From assembly GCA_051004815.1 (NCBI GenBank), contig JBPCJY010000172.1, positions 1-64,000 of the forward strand: a stretch of DNA of 64,000 nt. Reading direction: 5' to 3'. Within the stretch, counting starts at the first letter, position 1; each line of letters starts with the position of its first letter. The notes beneath the pieces are model-generated. The model did not search any database. It worked only from the letters and a program-made list of their open reading frames with translations, and had not been told where the DNA came from. Of this stretch, positions 18,394-27,784 are shown piece by piece. The position numbers and the translations under genes are program-made. The DNA is from JBBQXY01 sp051004815 (lineage in GTDB: Bacteria; Chloroflexota; Ktedonobacteria; Ktedonobacterales; Ktedonobacteraceae).

Positions 18394-18954
18394 ATGGCAG
18401 CAGAAGAGATATTTGACGATGCAGAACGGCGTATGCACAAAGCAGTGGATGTCCTGAAACAGGATTTGGCGGCGATTCGCACTGGTCGCGCCAGTGCCGC
18501 TCTGGTAGATCGTATTCAGATCGATTATTATGGCACACTGACCCCGATTAACCAGGTTTCGCAAATTAGCGTACCCGAGGCGCGGCTCATCGTCATTCAG
18601 CCGTATGAGCGAAAACTCTTAATTGATATTGAGAAAGCGATCCAAAAATCTGATCTTGGCGTCAATCCCAATAACGATGGACAGGTGATTCGCCTGAATA
18701 TCCCGCCTCTCAACGAGGAAAGGCGGCGTGATATGGTGAAGATGGTCCATAAGAAATTGGACGAGCACAAAGTTGCCGTGCGCAACATTCGCCGTGACAC
18801 GCAGGATAAGCTACGAGATCGCGAAAAGAAGAAAGAAATTACCGAGGACGAGCTGAAACGTAGCACCGAGCGTCTACAGAAGCTCACCGACCGCTTCATC
18901 GATGAGATGGATAAAGTCGGGAAAACCAAGGAACTGGAGATTCTGGAGGTCTAG
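18394..18954 (+). CDS. frr: Ribosome recycling factor
   Basis: RRF splits post-termination ribosomes with EF-G. The 186-residue length is standard. Motifs include LAAIRTGRASAALVDRI, YYGTLTPINQVSQI and NIRRDTQDKLRDREKKKEI. The ATG at 18394 follows GAGGGAG, so the upstream codon at 18370 is not used. The uppS start lies two bases beyond the stop. Confidence 0.97.
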   Translation: MAAEEIFDDAERRMHKAVDVLKQDLAAIRTGRASAALVDRIQIDYYGTLTPINQVSQISVPEARLIVIQPYERKLLIDIEKAIQKSDLGVNPNNDGQVIRLNIPPLNEERRRDMVKMVHKKLDEHKVAVRNIRRDTQDKLRDREKKKEITEDELKRSTERLQKLTDRFIDEMDKVGKTKELEILEV

Positions 18955-18956
18955 CA

Positions 18957-19757
18957 TTGACCAAGATACAAAATCTTTTTCCCTCATCGCATGGGAAAGA
19001 GAATGCGCAGTCACAAACCGTTGCATCTGAGCAACCAACACACTCGTTGCGCCATCTGGCCATTATTATGGATGGCAATGGGCGCTGGGCCACAAAACGT
19101 CACTTACCACGCCTGGCTGGTCACAAAGCGGGCGTGACGGCCTTACGCCGCGTCTTAGAGTGTGCCTCCGATGAAAACATTGGAATGCTCAGCGTGTATG
19201 CTTTTTCAACGGAGAATTGGGGACGCCCTCGCATCGAAGTCGATGGCTTGATGCGCCTCTTTTGGGAGACGATTCGCTCTGATTTGGAGAAGTTACATCG
19301 TGATGGAGTGCGTCTGCGCCATCTTGGCCGTTTGCAGGACCTCTCTCCTGATATCCAACGCGCTGTGCGAGACTCGGTAGAGCTTACTCGTAATAATACG
19401 CGTATCGGTCTGAATGTTTGTTTTAACTATGGTGGGCGAGCCGAACTTGTAGACGCCATTCGTCAAATCATCGCTGATGGACGTAACCCCGAAACCATAA
19501 CGGAAGAATTGATTAGCTCCTACCTGTACACACGCGATTTACCCGACCCTGAGATGGTCATTCGCACGGCTGGCGAGATGCGTGTGAGCAATTTCCTGTT
19601 GTGGCAATCAGCCTATAGCGAATATTACGCGACGTCGACGCTATGGCCTGATTTTGGACGAGAAGACCTGCGCGAAGCGATAGATAGTTACCATCAACGA
19701 CAACGACGTTTTGGCCGCCTTCCTGTTCCCCCAACCGCTGTCGCGCAAGGAGAATAG
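18957..19757 (+). CDS. uppS: Isoprenyl (undecaprenyl) diphosphate synthase
   Basis: UppS adds isopentenyl units in cis to farnesyl diphosphate, giving the carrier lipid for peptidoglycan and other wall polymers. The signature LAIIMDGNGRWA includes the catalytic Asp. NVCFNYGGRAELVDAIRQI and the DPEMVIRTAGEMRVSNFLLWQ region near the C-terminus are typical. The latter shows EMR where many homologues have E.R. The TTG start at 18957 lies seven bases after GGAGG, giving 266 residues. Its product links the MEP genes of this block to wall synthesis. Confidence 0.95.
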   Translation: MTKIQNLFPSSHGKENAQSQTVASEQPTHSLRHLAIIMDGNGRWATKRHLPRLAGHKAGVTALRRVLECASDENIGMLSVYAFSTENWGRPRIEVDGLMRLFWETIRSDLEKLHRDGVRLRHLGRLQDLSPDIQRAVRDSVELTRNNTRIGLNVCFNYGGRAELVDAIRQIIADGRNPETITEELISSYLYTRDLPDPEMVIRTAGEMRVSNFLLWQSAYSEYYATSTLWPDFGREDLREAIDSYHQRQRRFGRLPVPPTAVAQGE

Positions 19758-19761
19758 GTGC

Positions 19762-20670
19762 GTGCAACGCGCAACTGAGGATAATCCATCACCTGCACCT
19801 GAGAAGGGCAAGGGACAATGGCGCAGTTCAGTAGGTCAACGCTGGCTTACTGCTGGCATTGCTATTCCTCTTGTCCTCTTATTTGTCTGGTTCGGTGGTT
19901 GGGGGGCTTTTGCTGGCACGCTTCTGGTGACGGCATTAGCGGCGTTTGAGCTCCATAACATGATGCTTCACGCGGGATATCGCCCTCTCATTGTAGTCAG
20001 CCTGGGCTTGAACGCTCTTTTCCTGGTTTCAGCGATGTTCCCAGCACAACGTCTCTTCATCCTTGAAGTTGGTTTTGGGGCGACCTTGCTGGTATCATTT
20101 ACGTGGCTCTTTTTTCGCAAAAACCTGGAGGGCGCGTTGCTTGACTGGGCATTGACGCTGTCACTCCCTCTATATCTAGGTTGGTCTATGAGCCTTTTCC
20201 TCCTGCTGCGTGGCTATGAATCCGCCACATTTCAGGGCTTTGGTGGTGCCTGGATATTCTTGCCACGGGGAGTATGGTGGCTCCTGGTAGTCTTGTTGGG
20301 CGTCTGGGGTTCCGATAGTGCCGCCTTTTTCTCAGGCCACTATTTCGGCAGGCACAAATTGGCACCGCGCATCAGTCCAGCTAAAACCTGGGAAGGGGCC
20401 ATTGGTGGCCTTGTGCTTTCAATCGTTGCCGCCCTACTCTTGACCGTCATACCCCTGGGTGTTCCCTGGTACCTGGCGATTTTGCTCGGTATCCTCATCG
20501 GCATTGCCGCTGTGCTGGGAGACCTGGCCGAATCACTGCTCAAGCGTCAAACCAATGTCAAGGATAGTGGGCAACTTATGCCAGGACATGGAGGAATGCT
20601 AGACCGCATCGACAGCCTCTTGTTTGCCGTCATCGTGGTCTACATCTTCGCACAATTTGTTGGAAGGTAG
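19762..20670 (+). CDS. cdsA: Phosphatidate cytidylyltransferase
   Basis: CdsA makes CDP-diacylglycerol from phosphatidate and CTP at the membrane, the branch point for anionic phospholipids. At 302 residues it shows about eight hydrophobic helices. The family signature runs from SPAKTWEGAIGG to KDSGQLMPGHGGMLDRID near the C-terminus. I chose the GTG at 19762, nine bases after AAGGAG and just after the uppS stop. The frame extends upstream but overlaps uppS without a site. Confidence 0.94.
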   Translation: MQRATEDNPSPAPEKGKGQWRSSVGQRWLTAGIAIPLVLLFVWFGGWGAFAGTLLVTALAAFELHNMMLHAGYRPLIVVSLGLNALFLVSAMFPAQRLFILEVGFGATLLVSFTWLFFRKNLEGALLDWALTLSLPLYLGWSMSLFLLLRGYESATFQGFGGAWIFLPRGVWWLLVVLLGVWGSDSAAFFSGHYFGRHKLAPRISPAKTWEGAIGGLVLSIVAALLLTVIPLGVPWYLAILLGILIGIAAVLGDLAESLLKRQTNVKDSGQLMPGHGGMLDRIDSLLFAVIVVYIFAQFVGR

Positions 20671-20721
20671 AGGCGCAATACAGTATTCATTGCGCCCCTC
20701 TCGGCGGCTACGTGCTATAAT
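20671..20721 (+). promoter_or_regulatory. Hairpin and dxr promoter candidate
   Basis: A hairpin (AGAGGCGCAAT...ATTGCGCC...CTCT) begins at the cdsA stop and lacks a T run. An extended -10, TGC followed by TATAAT at 20716-20721, lies about 130 bases before dxr. Together they suggest partial termination and a new transcription start for dxr-rseP-ispG. Confidence 0.45.
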
Positions 20722-20847
20722 CTATTATGAGGATGATAATTTACCGATTGTACATTGCGCTCTACTCATCTAACTCAGGCAAACCAACGTACCTGAATAT
20801 AGCATACGCTCTTAAAAATAACAATCACTTGTGGATAGAAGAGATAC

Positions 20848-22029
20848 ATGACCCAATTTCCAAAACGTATCGCATTGCTCGGTAGCACTGGCTCGATTGG
20901 ACAACAAACACTGGACGTTGTGCGGTGCTTTCCTGAGCATTTTCGTATTGTGGCTCTGGCCGCACGGAGCAATGTCGCACTGCTGGCACAACAAGTGCAG
21001 GAGTTTAACCCCTCACTGGTAGCGTGCTTTGCCGATTCACCGACAGCGGAAGAGGCAGCGCGTGCCGCCTTCCCACACGTTGTACTGGGTGAGCAAGGCC
21101 TGATGGATGCGGCAACTCATCCCGATGCTGATATTGTCGTCGCGGCTACCTCTGGCCTGATGGGCCTTGCCCCAACCCTGGCAGCTATTGACGCAGGTAA
21201 GACCATCGCTTTAGCCAATAAAGAGACGTTGGTGATGGCTGGCCATCTGGTGATGCAAGCGGCACAACGTGCAGGCGTGTCCATCCTCCCTGTGGACAGC
21301 GAACATAGTGCCATCTGGCAGAGCTTGCGCGGCGAACGGGCAGAAGATGTCCGTCGGTTGCTGCTGACCGCCTCCGGTGGGCCATTCCGCCGCTCTACAT
21401 TGGAACACATTCGTACCGTCACCGTAGAGCAAGCCCTGGCTCATCCGACCTGGCACATGGGGCCAAAGATAACGATTGACTCTGCCACGCTGATGAATAA
21501 AGGCTTAGAGGTACTCGAGGCCCATTGGCTCTTTGCTATCCCATATGAGCGCATTGAGGTCGTGGTTCATCCTGAAAGTATCATCCACTCGATGGTTGAA
21601 TTTGTGGATGGCTCGTTCAAAATGCAAGCTAGCTTGCCAAGTATGCACCTGCCTATCATGGATGCATTAAGTTATCCTGATCGGCTCAATACAGCTCAGA
21701 CCGACCTTGTGCGAGAACTGCGCTGGGCAGAGGTGGCTCGGCTCAATTTTGAAGCACTGGATGTTGTGCGTTTCCCCTGCTTCCGTCTGGCATTGGAGGC
21801 GGCGCAACGTGGAGGTACCTACCCATCTGTACTGGTAGGGGCCGATGAAGAGGCCGTTGCCCTCTTCCTCTCTGGTAAAATTGGTTTGCCGCGTATCGCG
21901 GAACTGATAGAAGATGCCCTGACACGGCACCAATCAGTGGAGCAGCCGGACGTTGCCACTATTATGGCTGCGTCAGATTGGGCGCGTCGGACGACACGAG
22001 AACTCTATGCACAACACATTGCATTATAA
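20848..22029 (+). CDS. dxr: 1-deoxy-D-xylulose 5-phosphate reductoisomerase
   Basis: Dxr converts DXP to MEP with NADPH. The nucleotide-binding motif is LGSTGSIGQQTLDV. The metal-binding and active-site stretch includes LPVDSEHSAIWQSL, then TASGGPFR and MGPKITIDSATLMNKGLEV. At 393 residues the length is normal. It is followed after 20 bases by the site-2 protease gene, as in many bacteria. Confidence 0.97.
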   Translation: MTQFPKRIALLGSTGSIGQQTLDVVRCFPEHFRIVALAARSNVALLAQQVQEFNPSLVACFADSPTAEEAARAAFPHVVLGEQGLMDAATHPDADIVVAATSGLMGLAPTLAAIDAGKTIALANKETLVMAGHLVMQAAQRAGVSILPVDSEHSAIWQSLRGERAEDVRRLLLTASGGPFRRSTLEHIRTVTVEQALAHPTWHMGPKITIDSATLMNKGLEVLEAHWLFAIPYERIEVVVHPESIIHSMVEFVDGSFKMQASLPSMHLPIMDALSYPDRLNTAQTDLVRELRWAEVARLNFEALDVVRFPCFRLALEAAQRGGTYPSVLVGADEEAVALFLSGKIGLPRIAELIEDALTRHQSVEQPDVATIMAASDWARRTTRELYAQHIAL

Positions 22030-22049
22030 ACGACCGAAGGAAAAATATT

Positions 22050-23282
22050 ATGGGTAACTGGGACTGGCTTGTAGCAATTCCAATGTTTGGTTTACTCGTG
22101 CTGGTGCATGAATTCGGCCACTTTATTACCGCGAAATGGGCGGGGATACGGGTAGAGGAATTTGGTCTCGGCTTTCCACCGCGCATCGTAGGCATCCGCA
22201 AGCGTGATAGTGGTGGCTGGGCGGTCATCTGGCTGGGCGGTAGATCGAATGAAGAGGATGCTTACGACGCTTATGACTCTCAAAAACAGACGCCATTTAG
22301 CGGCACCAGCGGTGGTGTAAGTAAGATAGGTACGCCTACCTCCGCTCATACCATCTATTCGCTCAACTTCATTCCCATCGGTGGCTTTGTGCGCATGCCG
22401 GGGGAAAATGGCGATATCAATGATGAAAGTGGCAATTATGACGCACAGAGTTTTGCCGCCAAGTCGGCGGGTAAACGTCTGATTGTACTGGTAGCCGGCG
22501 TCACCATGAACGTAATATTAGCAATGGTGCTCTTTACCTTTGCCTTTGGCTTTGGTGAACCAATGCTCCTGCCCCAGGTTGGCACGGTTGTTCCCAACTC
22601 TCCTGCCGCAAGCGCGGGGATGCGAGCCGGTGATACCATCATTGCCGCCAATAATCAGCCGGTCAAATTTTTCACTGACTTGCAAAATGTTGTGAATACG
22701 GAACTGACCAATGACAACAACCAACACGCCACCGTTCCTGTCGTTTTGCAGTTGCGGCGTGCTGGCGTGTCCCAACCTGTGACAACAACGGTCAATGTGC
22801 GTGAGCATCCACCCGCTGGTCAAGGGCCAATGGGCATCGAGGCGAGTGGGAAAGTCATTTTCGATAGCATACCGCTCTGGCAGGCACCGCTTCGCGGCGT
22901 GCAATATACCGTTCAAACAACCGGTGCCTTTCTCCAGGCTATTGGACAAATGATTACCGGTGCCCTTCCTTTCCAGGTGGCGGGACCCGTTGGTATCGTC
23001 AATATCACTGGTCAGGCGGCACAGAGTGTTCCCAGTGAAGGCTTGTGGCCTCTGCTCAGTTTGACGGCGGTACTCAGTCTGAACCTGGCAATTATAAATA
23101 TTCTCCCTTTCCCCGCTCTGGATGGTGGGCGCGTCATACTTGTACTACTAGAAGTGGTACGTGGTGGCAAACGGCTCAAACCAGAGGTTGAAGGGATGAT
23201 CAATTTTGCTGGTATGGCAATTCTGCTGACACTGATGGTCGTAATCACGTTCTTTGACGTGAAAGGGTTGCTTCCCCACTAA
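22050..23282 (+). CDS. rseP: RIP-type site-2 metalloprotease
   Basis: This intramembrane zinc protease of 410 residues cleaves membrane-bound anti-sigma factors and remnant signal peptides. The first helix contains the zinc site HEFGHF. A PDZ domain (about 170-260; PNSPAASAGMRAGDTIIA) is followed by the second active-site helix NILPFPALDGGRV, which brings the third ligand. About 40 residues (WLGGRSNEEDAYDAYD and neighbours) are inserted between the first helix and NFIPIGGFVRMPGE, longer than in E. coli. The ATG at 22050 lies nine bases after AAGGA. Confidence 0.93.
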   Translation: MGNWDWLVAIPMFGLLVLVHEFGHFITAKWAGIRVEEFGLGFPPRIVGIRKRDSGGWAVIWLGGRSNEEDAYDAYDSQKQTPFSGTSGGVSKIGTPTSAHTIYSLNFIPIGGFVRMPGENGDINDESGNYDAQSFAAKSAGKRLIVLVAGVTMNVILAMVLFTFAFGFGEPMLLPQVGTVVPNSPAASAGMRAGDTIIAANNQPVKFFTDLQNVVNTELTNDNNQHATVPVVLQLRRAGVSQPVTTTVNVREHPPAGQGPMGIEASGKVIFDSIPLWQAPLRGVQYTVQTTGAFLQAIGQMITGALPFQVAGPVGIVNITGQAAQSVPSEGLWPLLSLTAVLSLNLAIINILPFPALDGGRVILVLLEVVRGGKRLKPEVEGMINFAGMAILLTLMVVITFFDVKGLLPH

Positions 23283-23429
23283 TCGTAGCGGGGATAGTGC
23301 CATCAGGACAGCTAATCAATGCGGGTAGCAATCTTTATGACGTTGAGATTATGATGATGGTTCTCTTGGAGCGCGGATGCAATATGCTCCGCTCCACTGA
23401 GATACACCCGCGAAATGGAGTTACACAAA

Positions 23430-24665
23430 ATGCGACGGAAAACCCGGCAAATACATGTCGGCAATGTAGCAATAGGTGGCGATGCGCCCATCATAGTGCA
23501 GTCGATGACGACCACATACACCCGCGATGTGGAGAGCACCGTTGCGCAAATTTATCGTCTTGAAGATGTTGGTTGTGAAATTGTGCGCGTGGCCGTGCCA
23601 GAGGAAGAAGATGCCCTCGCGATCAGCGAAATTAAAAAACGCATCCATATCCCCCTGGTTGCTGATATTCACTATAAGCACTCCCTGGCCCTGGAAGCTA
23701 TTCGCCAGGGTATTGATAAAGTTCGTATTAACCCCGGCAACCTGATCAATGGTCGCAAATCATTGGAGCAGATTGTGGCCGCTTGTAAAGAGCATGGCAC
23801 AGCCATGCGTATCGGCGTCAATTCTGGCTCAATTGACGCGCTCGATCAGCGCGGCCAGATGCAACGCATCCAGGTGCGTCTGCGTGATGACGGCGTCTTT
23901 GAGCGCACCGATCCCGCCGAAGCACGCCGCAAAGAGCGCGAACTTCTGACGGAGCGTATGGTCAGCAAGGCCCTGGAATATATCGGTTGGTGTGAGGAGA
24001 TGGATTTCCACGAGATCGATGTCTCGCTCAAATCCTCTGCTGTTCTCACCGCCGTCGAGGCCTACCGCAAATTCTCGCAGCGTTCAGACTATCCCTTGCA
24101 CCTTGGCATTACCGAGGCTGGCACACTCGTCAGTGGTTCGGTCAAATCCTCCGTTGGACTTGGCTTGCTGTTGGCCGATGGTATTGGTGATACTATTCGT
24201 GTCAGTTTGAGCGCGGAGCCGGAGGAAGAGATACCGGTGGCTTACGAGATATTGCGCTCGCTTGAACTGCGCAATAGAGGTGTCACCTTTGTTTCTTGTC
24301 CCTCCTGTGGGCGTGTCGAGATCGATGTCATCAGTGTTGCTAACGAAGTTGAGAAGCGACTCTCCAAGGTGCAGACGCCCATTCATGTGGCCGTCATGGG
24401 CTGTGTTGTCAATGGTCCAGGCGAGTCACGCGATGCCGATGTTGGCTTGGCGGGTGGCAAAGGCAGTGGTGTCATCTTCCGCAAGGGCAAAGTGATCAAG
24501 ACAGTGCCAGAAGGCCAGTTCCTTGATGCTGTGTTAAAAGAGGTAGCCAGCCTACTCCCACCCAACGAGGCGAAGCTGGTCTATCCCGACGGCGGTATCC
24601 AGGAGACAGCCGGTATCCACCGCACCCGCGACGAGGGTTTCGGGTTGCCTGTCATGAAAGCGTAA
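23430..24665 (+). CDS. ispG: 4-hydroxy-3-methylbut-2-en-1-yl diphosphate synthase
   Basis: IspG is a [4Fe-4S] enzyme reducing MEcPP to HMBPP in the MEP pathway. The N-terminal barrel starts RRKTRQIHVGNVAIGG with VQSMTTTYTRDV. The cluster cysteines are in FVSCPSCGR and VMGCVVNGPGES. At 411 residues it is the short bacterial type without the plant insertion. I chose the ATG at 23430 because TGGAG lies nine bases upstream; the ATG at 23415 has no site. It ends the large plus-strand block. Confidence 0.96.
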   Translation: MRRKTRQIHVGNVAIGGDAPIIVQSMTTTYTRDVESTVAQIYRLEDVGCEIVRVAVPEEEDALAISEIKKRIHIPLVADIHYKHSLALEAIRQGIDKVRINPGNLINGRKSLEQIVAACKEHGTAMRIGVNSGSIDALDQRGQMQRIQVRLRDDGVFERTDPAEARRKERELLTERMVSKALEYIGWCEEMDFHEIDVSLKSSAVLTAVEAYRKFSQRSDYPLHLGITEAGTLVSGSVKSSVGLGLLLADGIGDTIRVSLSAEPEEEIPVAYEILRSLELRNRGVTFVSCPSCGRVEIDVISVANEVEKRLSKVQTPIHVAVMGCVVNGPGESRDADVGLAGGKGSGVIFRKGKVIKTVPEGQFLDAVLKEVASLLPPNEAKLVYPDGGIQETAGIHRTRDEGFGLPVMKA

Positions 24666-24676
24666 GATTGTGTACA

Positions 24677-24712
24677 ACAAAAGAGGGGGTCGCTAGCGAC
24701 CCGCTCTTTTGT
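24677..24712 (+). terminator. Terminator after ispG
   Basis: A long hairpin pairs ACAAAAGAG...GGTCGC with GCGACC...CTCTTTTGT around a TA loop. The 3' arm holds the T-rich tract. The 3'-half tRNA copy begins 13 bases downstream. Confidence 0.75.
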
Positions 24713-24724
24713 GCGCAAAAAAAA

Positions 24725-24758
24725 TGGGCGATACAGAACTCGAATCTGTGACCTCTAC
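24725..24758 (-). pseudogene. 3'-half remnant of tRNA-Val (34-bp direct repeat)
   Basis: This stretch is identical over 34 bases to 25071-25104, the 3' end of the intact tRNA-Val: discriminator, 3' acceptor strand, T arm, variable loop and 3' anticodon stem. Beyond 24758 the two diverge. The copies lie 346 bases apart in direct orientation. This is the arrangement expected of an integration at a tRNA 3' end, or of a partial tandem duplication. Confidence 0.85.
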
Positions 24759-25029
24759 GATAGGGTAGGCAGCCAGCGCGTTACTCTTGCGAGCACGTTT
24801 CCAACTGCCCCCCTCCGAACCGGACGGACACCTTTCAGCGTATCCGGCTCTCCAAAGATGTCGGTTCTGAGCCGCCCAAACCACCGTAAGAGGACAATAA
24901 AACAAACAACTGCCATCGTACAACGCTTCGCGTCGTCGTATGCGCGGCCTGTCTTTTTGCCCTTCTACCCAGTAGGGGAGTTCATTGGACCTGCTACTAT
25001 TGACTGCGTTTGGCCTACCCCACGGTAAT
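24759..25029 (-). mobile_element. Possible group II intron or element fragment
   Basis: Read on the minus strand, 24807-24853 contains GAGAGCCGGATACGCTGAAA, then GGTGTCCGTCCGGTTCGGAG and a run of G. This hairpin with GUCCGGUUCGGAGGGGG resembles a stretch common in group II intron RNAs upstream of the maturase reading frame. No reverse transcriptase frame is present, so at most it is a fragment. The rest of the interval holds no credible gene. The identification comes from memory of such introns, not from an alignment. Confidence 0.35.
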
Positions 25030-25030
25030 C

Positions 25031-25061
25031 AAAAAGAGACAACCCTTGTGAGGTTGTCTCT
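25031..25061 (-). terminator. Terminator of tRNA-Val
   Basis: A 10-bp stem (25035-25044 with 25052-25061) and a 7-base loop are followed on the minus strand by a run of T. It lies ten bases beyond the tRNA 3' end. Confidence 0.75.
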
Positions 25062-25070
25062 CTTCAAAAG

Positions 25071-25144
<74 letters not shown>

Positions 25145-25170
25145 CCGTAAGGGATGAGGAACTGCGTCTT

Positions 25171-25230
25171 ACGGCTTGAAAGAGAGTGCCTCACGGCATC
25201 ACTCGCTAACCGACTGAACTACAAATCCGT
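25171..25230 (-). pseudogene. Degenerate tRNA-like sequence lacking a T arm
   Basis: On the minus strand this reads ACGGATTTGTAGTTCAGTCG, then GTTAGCGA, a D-arm-like segment. A TGCC-GTGA-GGCA hairpin and AAGCCGT follow. The outer four bases pair and no T arm is present. It resembles a tRNA with a deletion, perhaps of a GTG-anticodon species, but the identity is uncertain. Confidence 0.4.
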
Positions 25231-25290
25231 ATCACTACGAGTAAGTATCAGAGTGACGGGACGTTACCGCTTGGAAAAGGTACGCGTCTC

Positions 25291-25339
<49 letters not shown>

Positions 25340-25520
25340 GGAACACAAACAATAATAACACTGCCCTTACCTCTTGTCAAGCCTAATTTGAGGAAATTCC
25401 CCGGTATTCATCCCCAACAATCCCCTTTTAACAGCGTTATACATATGTTATAGTATTGTTGTACTTGGCTCTATAAGCAATTTGAGCGGAACTTGTTTTT
25501 GTATTGAGAGGGTGAGTAGC

Positions 25521-27692
25521 ATGTCGCTAGAAGGATTGAACATTGGCCGATACCACCTCTTACAGCTGCTGGGTAGTGGCGGCATGGGCGAGGTTTACCT
25601 GGGTAATGACATGCCCGTCAATCGACAGGTCGCCATCAAAGTGATTCGCGCTGAGGTCGCGCCGTATCCCGATATAGAATCCACCAAAGAGGCTGCTCGT
25701 CTTTTCCAACGCGAAGTGAAAGCTATCGCTGGGTTAGACCATCCCAATATTTTGCCACTCTATGACTATGGCGAGGAACTCGTCCAGGGCGTGAATACCA
25801 CCTACATGGTGATGCCCTATCGTGCGGAGGGAACATTAACGACCTGGCTACAAAAACGCCCCAACCCTGGATTACTCTCTCCCGCCGATGTTGCGCACAT
25901 CGTTTCACAGGCAGCCAGCGCATTGCAGTATGCACACGATCATCACATTGTGCATCAAGACATCAAGCCGTCAAACTTCCTCATCCGTGGCAATGACGAG
26001 AATCCGCAGCGGCCCTATTTACAGTTATCTGATTTTGGCGTGGCGAAGATCAGTTCAGCGACCTCAAATGTGAGTCAATCTATTCGTGGCACACCCACGT
26101 ATATGGCACCCGAACAATGGTCAGGAAACGCGGTACCCGCCACCGATCAATATGCTCTGGCCGTTATGGCCTACGAACTTTTGACCGGTCGCTCGCCTTT
26201 CCAGGGCGGCCTGGGGCAAATGATGTACCAGCACATGCACACCAAACCGCAGCCACCCAGCACGTATAGCCCCAATATTCCTGCGGAACTGGATGAAGTT
26301 CTCTTACTGGCCCTGGAAAAGGAGCCGGAAAAACGCTTTCTTTCCATCGCCGCTTTCGCGAAGGGTTTTCAGCAAGCAATACAAACGATGGAAGGCCCTA
26401 CTTTGCTAGTGACGCGAGATAGCGCAGGAGTGGCAACAGTTCCCAGCAGTTCACCCAGTAAGTCGAAGTTTAGCGATGTCTATGCTACGCTAGCGATCAG
26501 CGAAGATGAGGCGCGGCATGGCACCATGCGCACGCTCACCCTCTCCAATGGGCAACGCATTAGTGTCTCAATACCCGCGGGAACGCATGAAGGCCAGGTG
26601 CTCCGGTTAGACGATGAAGGGAAGGCGGTTCATGATGAGAAGCAATCAGGGGCGATCATTCTTACTATTGCCGTTCAATCAACCGAGAATCCAATTCTGC
26701 CCAGTCGTTTCAATACGTACGATCAGACCATTGCCAGTACGCCATATCATCAGATGCAGGGCAGGGAATCTGGTAACACTCCCCCAATGTATCATCAAGA
26801 GCAACCGCCCGTCTATGCGCCACCACCACCAATGTATGAATCTGCCAGAGGCAGTAACGCGGCTCAACCAGTCTACGCGTCGGTAGTACCAACCAGACAA
26901 CCTTATCGGATGCCAATTGGTTTAACTGTTTTGATGGTGGTGCTTGCGTTGCTCGTCATTGCAGGTGGCGGGTTCTATTTCGCCAGGGCGTATATTGGTA
27001 ATGGAGGGAATACACCTGCGCCAGTGGTGGCTCTTACTCAAGCTGTGCCAACAGCTACATTGGCAAGTACAGCAACCTCTGCGCCCACTGCTGCACCCAC
27101 AACTGGCTCGACAAACCCATACACCTCGACAGGAACACTGGTGCTCAACGATCCTCTAGTAGACAATAGCCAGAATCATGTCTGGCTTGTGGGTAAAAAT
27201 AGTCTGGGAGCGAGCTGTTCCTTCTCGAATGGAGCGTACTACTCGGCGCAGCCCAACGCTGGCTATTTCCACTCGTGTATGGGCCAGTCCACCGACTTCG
27301 CCAACTTCGTTCTAGAGGTGCAGATGACGCTGATTTCTGGCGATTATGAAGGCGTCGTTTTTCGTGTCAATCCAGGAAATACCAATCAATATTACTACTT
27401 CAGCATTGATCAAAAAGGGGACTACATTCTCCGGCGTAGCATGGACACGAATTTCAACGATACGGTGGTTATCAGCCAGGGTGCCAGCCCATCCACCCTC
27501 ATCGGCCAAAACCAGACCAATGTGCTTGCGGTCGTCGCCAACTTTGGCAATATCGACCTCTATGTGAATCACCAAAGGGTTGTTAGCGCGAGTGACAATA
27601 TTCTGTCACACGGGCAAATTGGTTTCTTCGTGGGGAACGACGGTACGAACGCTGTGGCGATGTTCAGCAATGTAAAAGTATGGCAACTCTAG
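25521..27692 (+). CDS. Membrane Ser/Thr protein kinase with DnaJ-CTD-like module and sensor-like ectodomain
   Basis: This Hanks-type kinase has 723 residues. The kinase domain (about 9-275) has the Gly-loop LGSGGMGEVYLG, catalytic Lys in VAIKVI, HQDIKPSNF (Gln in place of the Arg of HRD), DFG and MAPEQW. Residues about 324-383 (EARHGTMRTLTLSNGQRISV, IPAGTHEGQVLRL) resemble the C-terminal substrate-binding domain of DnaJ. A Pro/Tyr-rich linker leads to one membrane helix (about 465-490). A Thr/Ala linker and a C-terminal beta-rich domain (about 540-723) follow, resembling DUF1080/concanavalin-like folds that could bind glycans outside. The ATG at 25521 follows GAGAGGGTGAG. It is monocistronic by position. 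Confidence 0.88.
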   Translation: MSLEGLNIGRYHLLQLLGSGGMGEVYLGNDMPVNRQVAIKVIRAEVAPYPDIESTKEAARLFQREVKAIAGLDHPNILPLYDYGEELVQGVNTTYMVMPYRAEGTLTTWLQKRPNPGLLSPADVAHIVSQAASALQYAHDHHIVHQDIKPSNFLIRGNDENPQRPYLQLSDFGVAKISSATSNVSQSIRGTPTYMAPEQWSGNAVPATDQYALAVMAYELLTGRSPFQGGLGQMMYQHMHTKPQPPSTYSPNIPAELDEVLLLALEKEPEKRFLSIAAFAKGFQQAIQTMEGPTLLVTRDSAGVATVPSSSPSKSKFSDVYATLAISEDEARHGTMRTLTLSNGQRISVSIPAGTHEGQVLRLDDEGKAVHDEKQSGAIILTIAVQSTENPILPSRFNTYDQTIASTPYHQMQGRESGNTPPMYHQEQPPVYAPPPPMYESARGSNAAQPVYASVVPTRQPYRMPIGLTVLMVVLALLVIAGGGFYFARAYIGNGGNTPAPVVALTQAVPTATLASTATSAPTAAPTTGSTNPYTSTGTLVLNDPLVDNSQNHVWLVGKNSLGASCSFSNGAYYSAQPNAGYFHSCMGQSTDFANFVLEVQMTLISGDYEGVVFRVNPGNTNQYYYFSIDQKGDYILRRSMDTNFNDTVVISQGASPSTLIGQNQTNVLAVVANFGNIDLYVNHQRVVSASDNILSHGQIGFFVGNDGTNAVAMFSNVKVWQL

Positions 27693-27751
27693 ACTTTTTC
27701 CTCACATCACTAGAAGAGCCAGGATAAAGTATACATCCATCTTGCGGAATT

Positions 27752-27784
27752 TTTGACAAACCTATTGCATGTCAATGCTATACT
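27752..27784 (+). promoter_or_regulatory. Promoter candidate for the CHAP protein
   Basis: TTGACA (27753-27758) is followed 17 bases on by TGCTAT. Three bases further lies TGC-TATACT (27779-27784), an extended -10. Either spacing puts the start about 90 bases before the gene. Confidence 0.45.

Noticed and set aside
24711..25028. 105-codon frame between ispG and tRNA-Val
   Set aside because: It begins inside the terminator and tRNA remnant and has no protein features.
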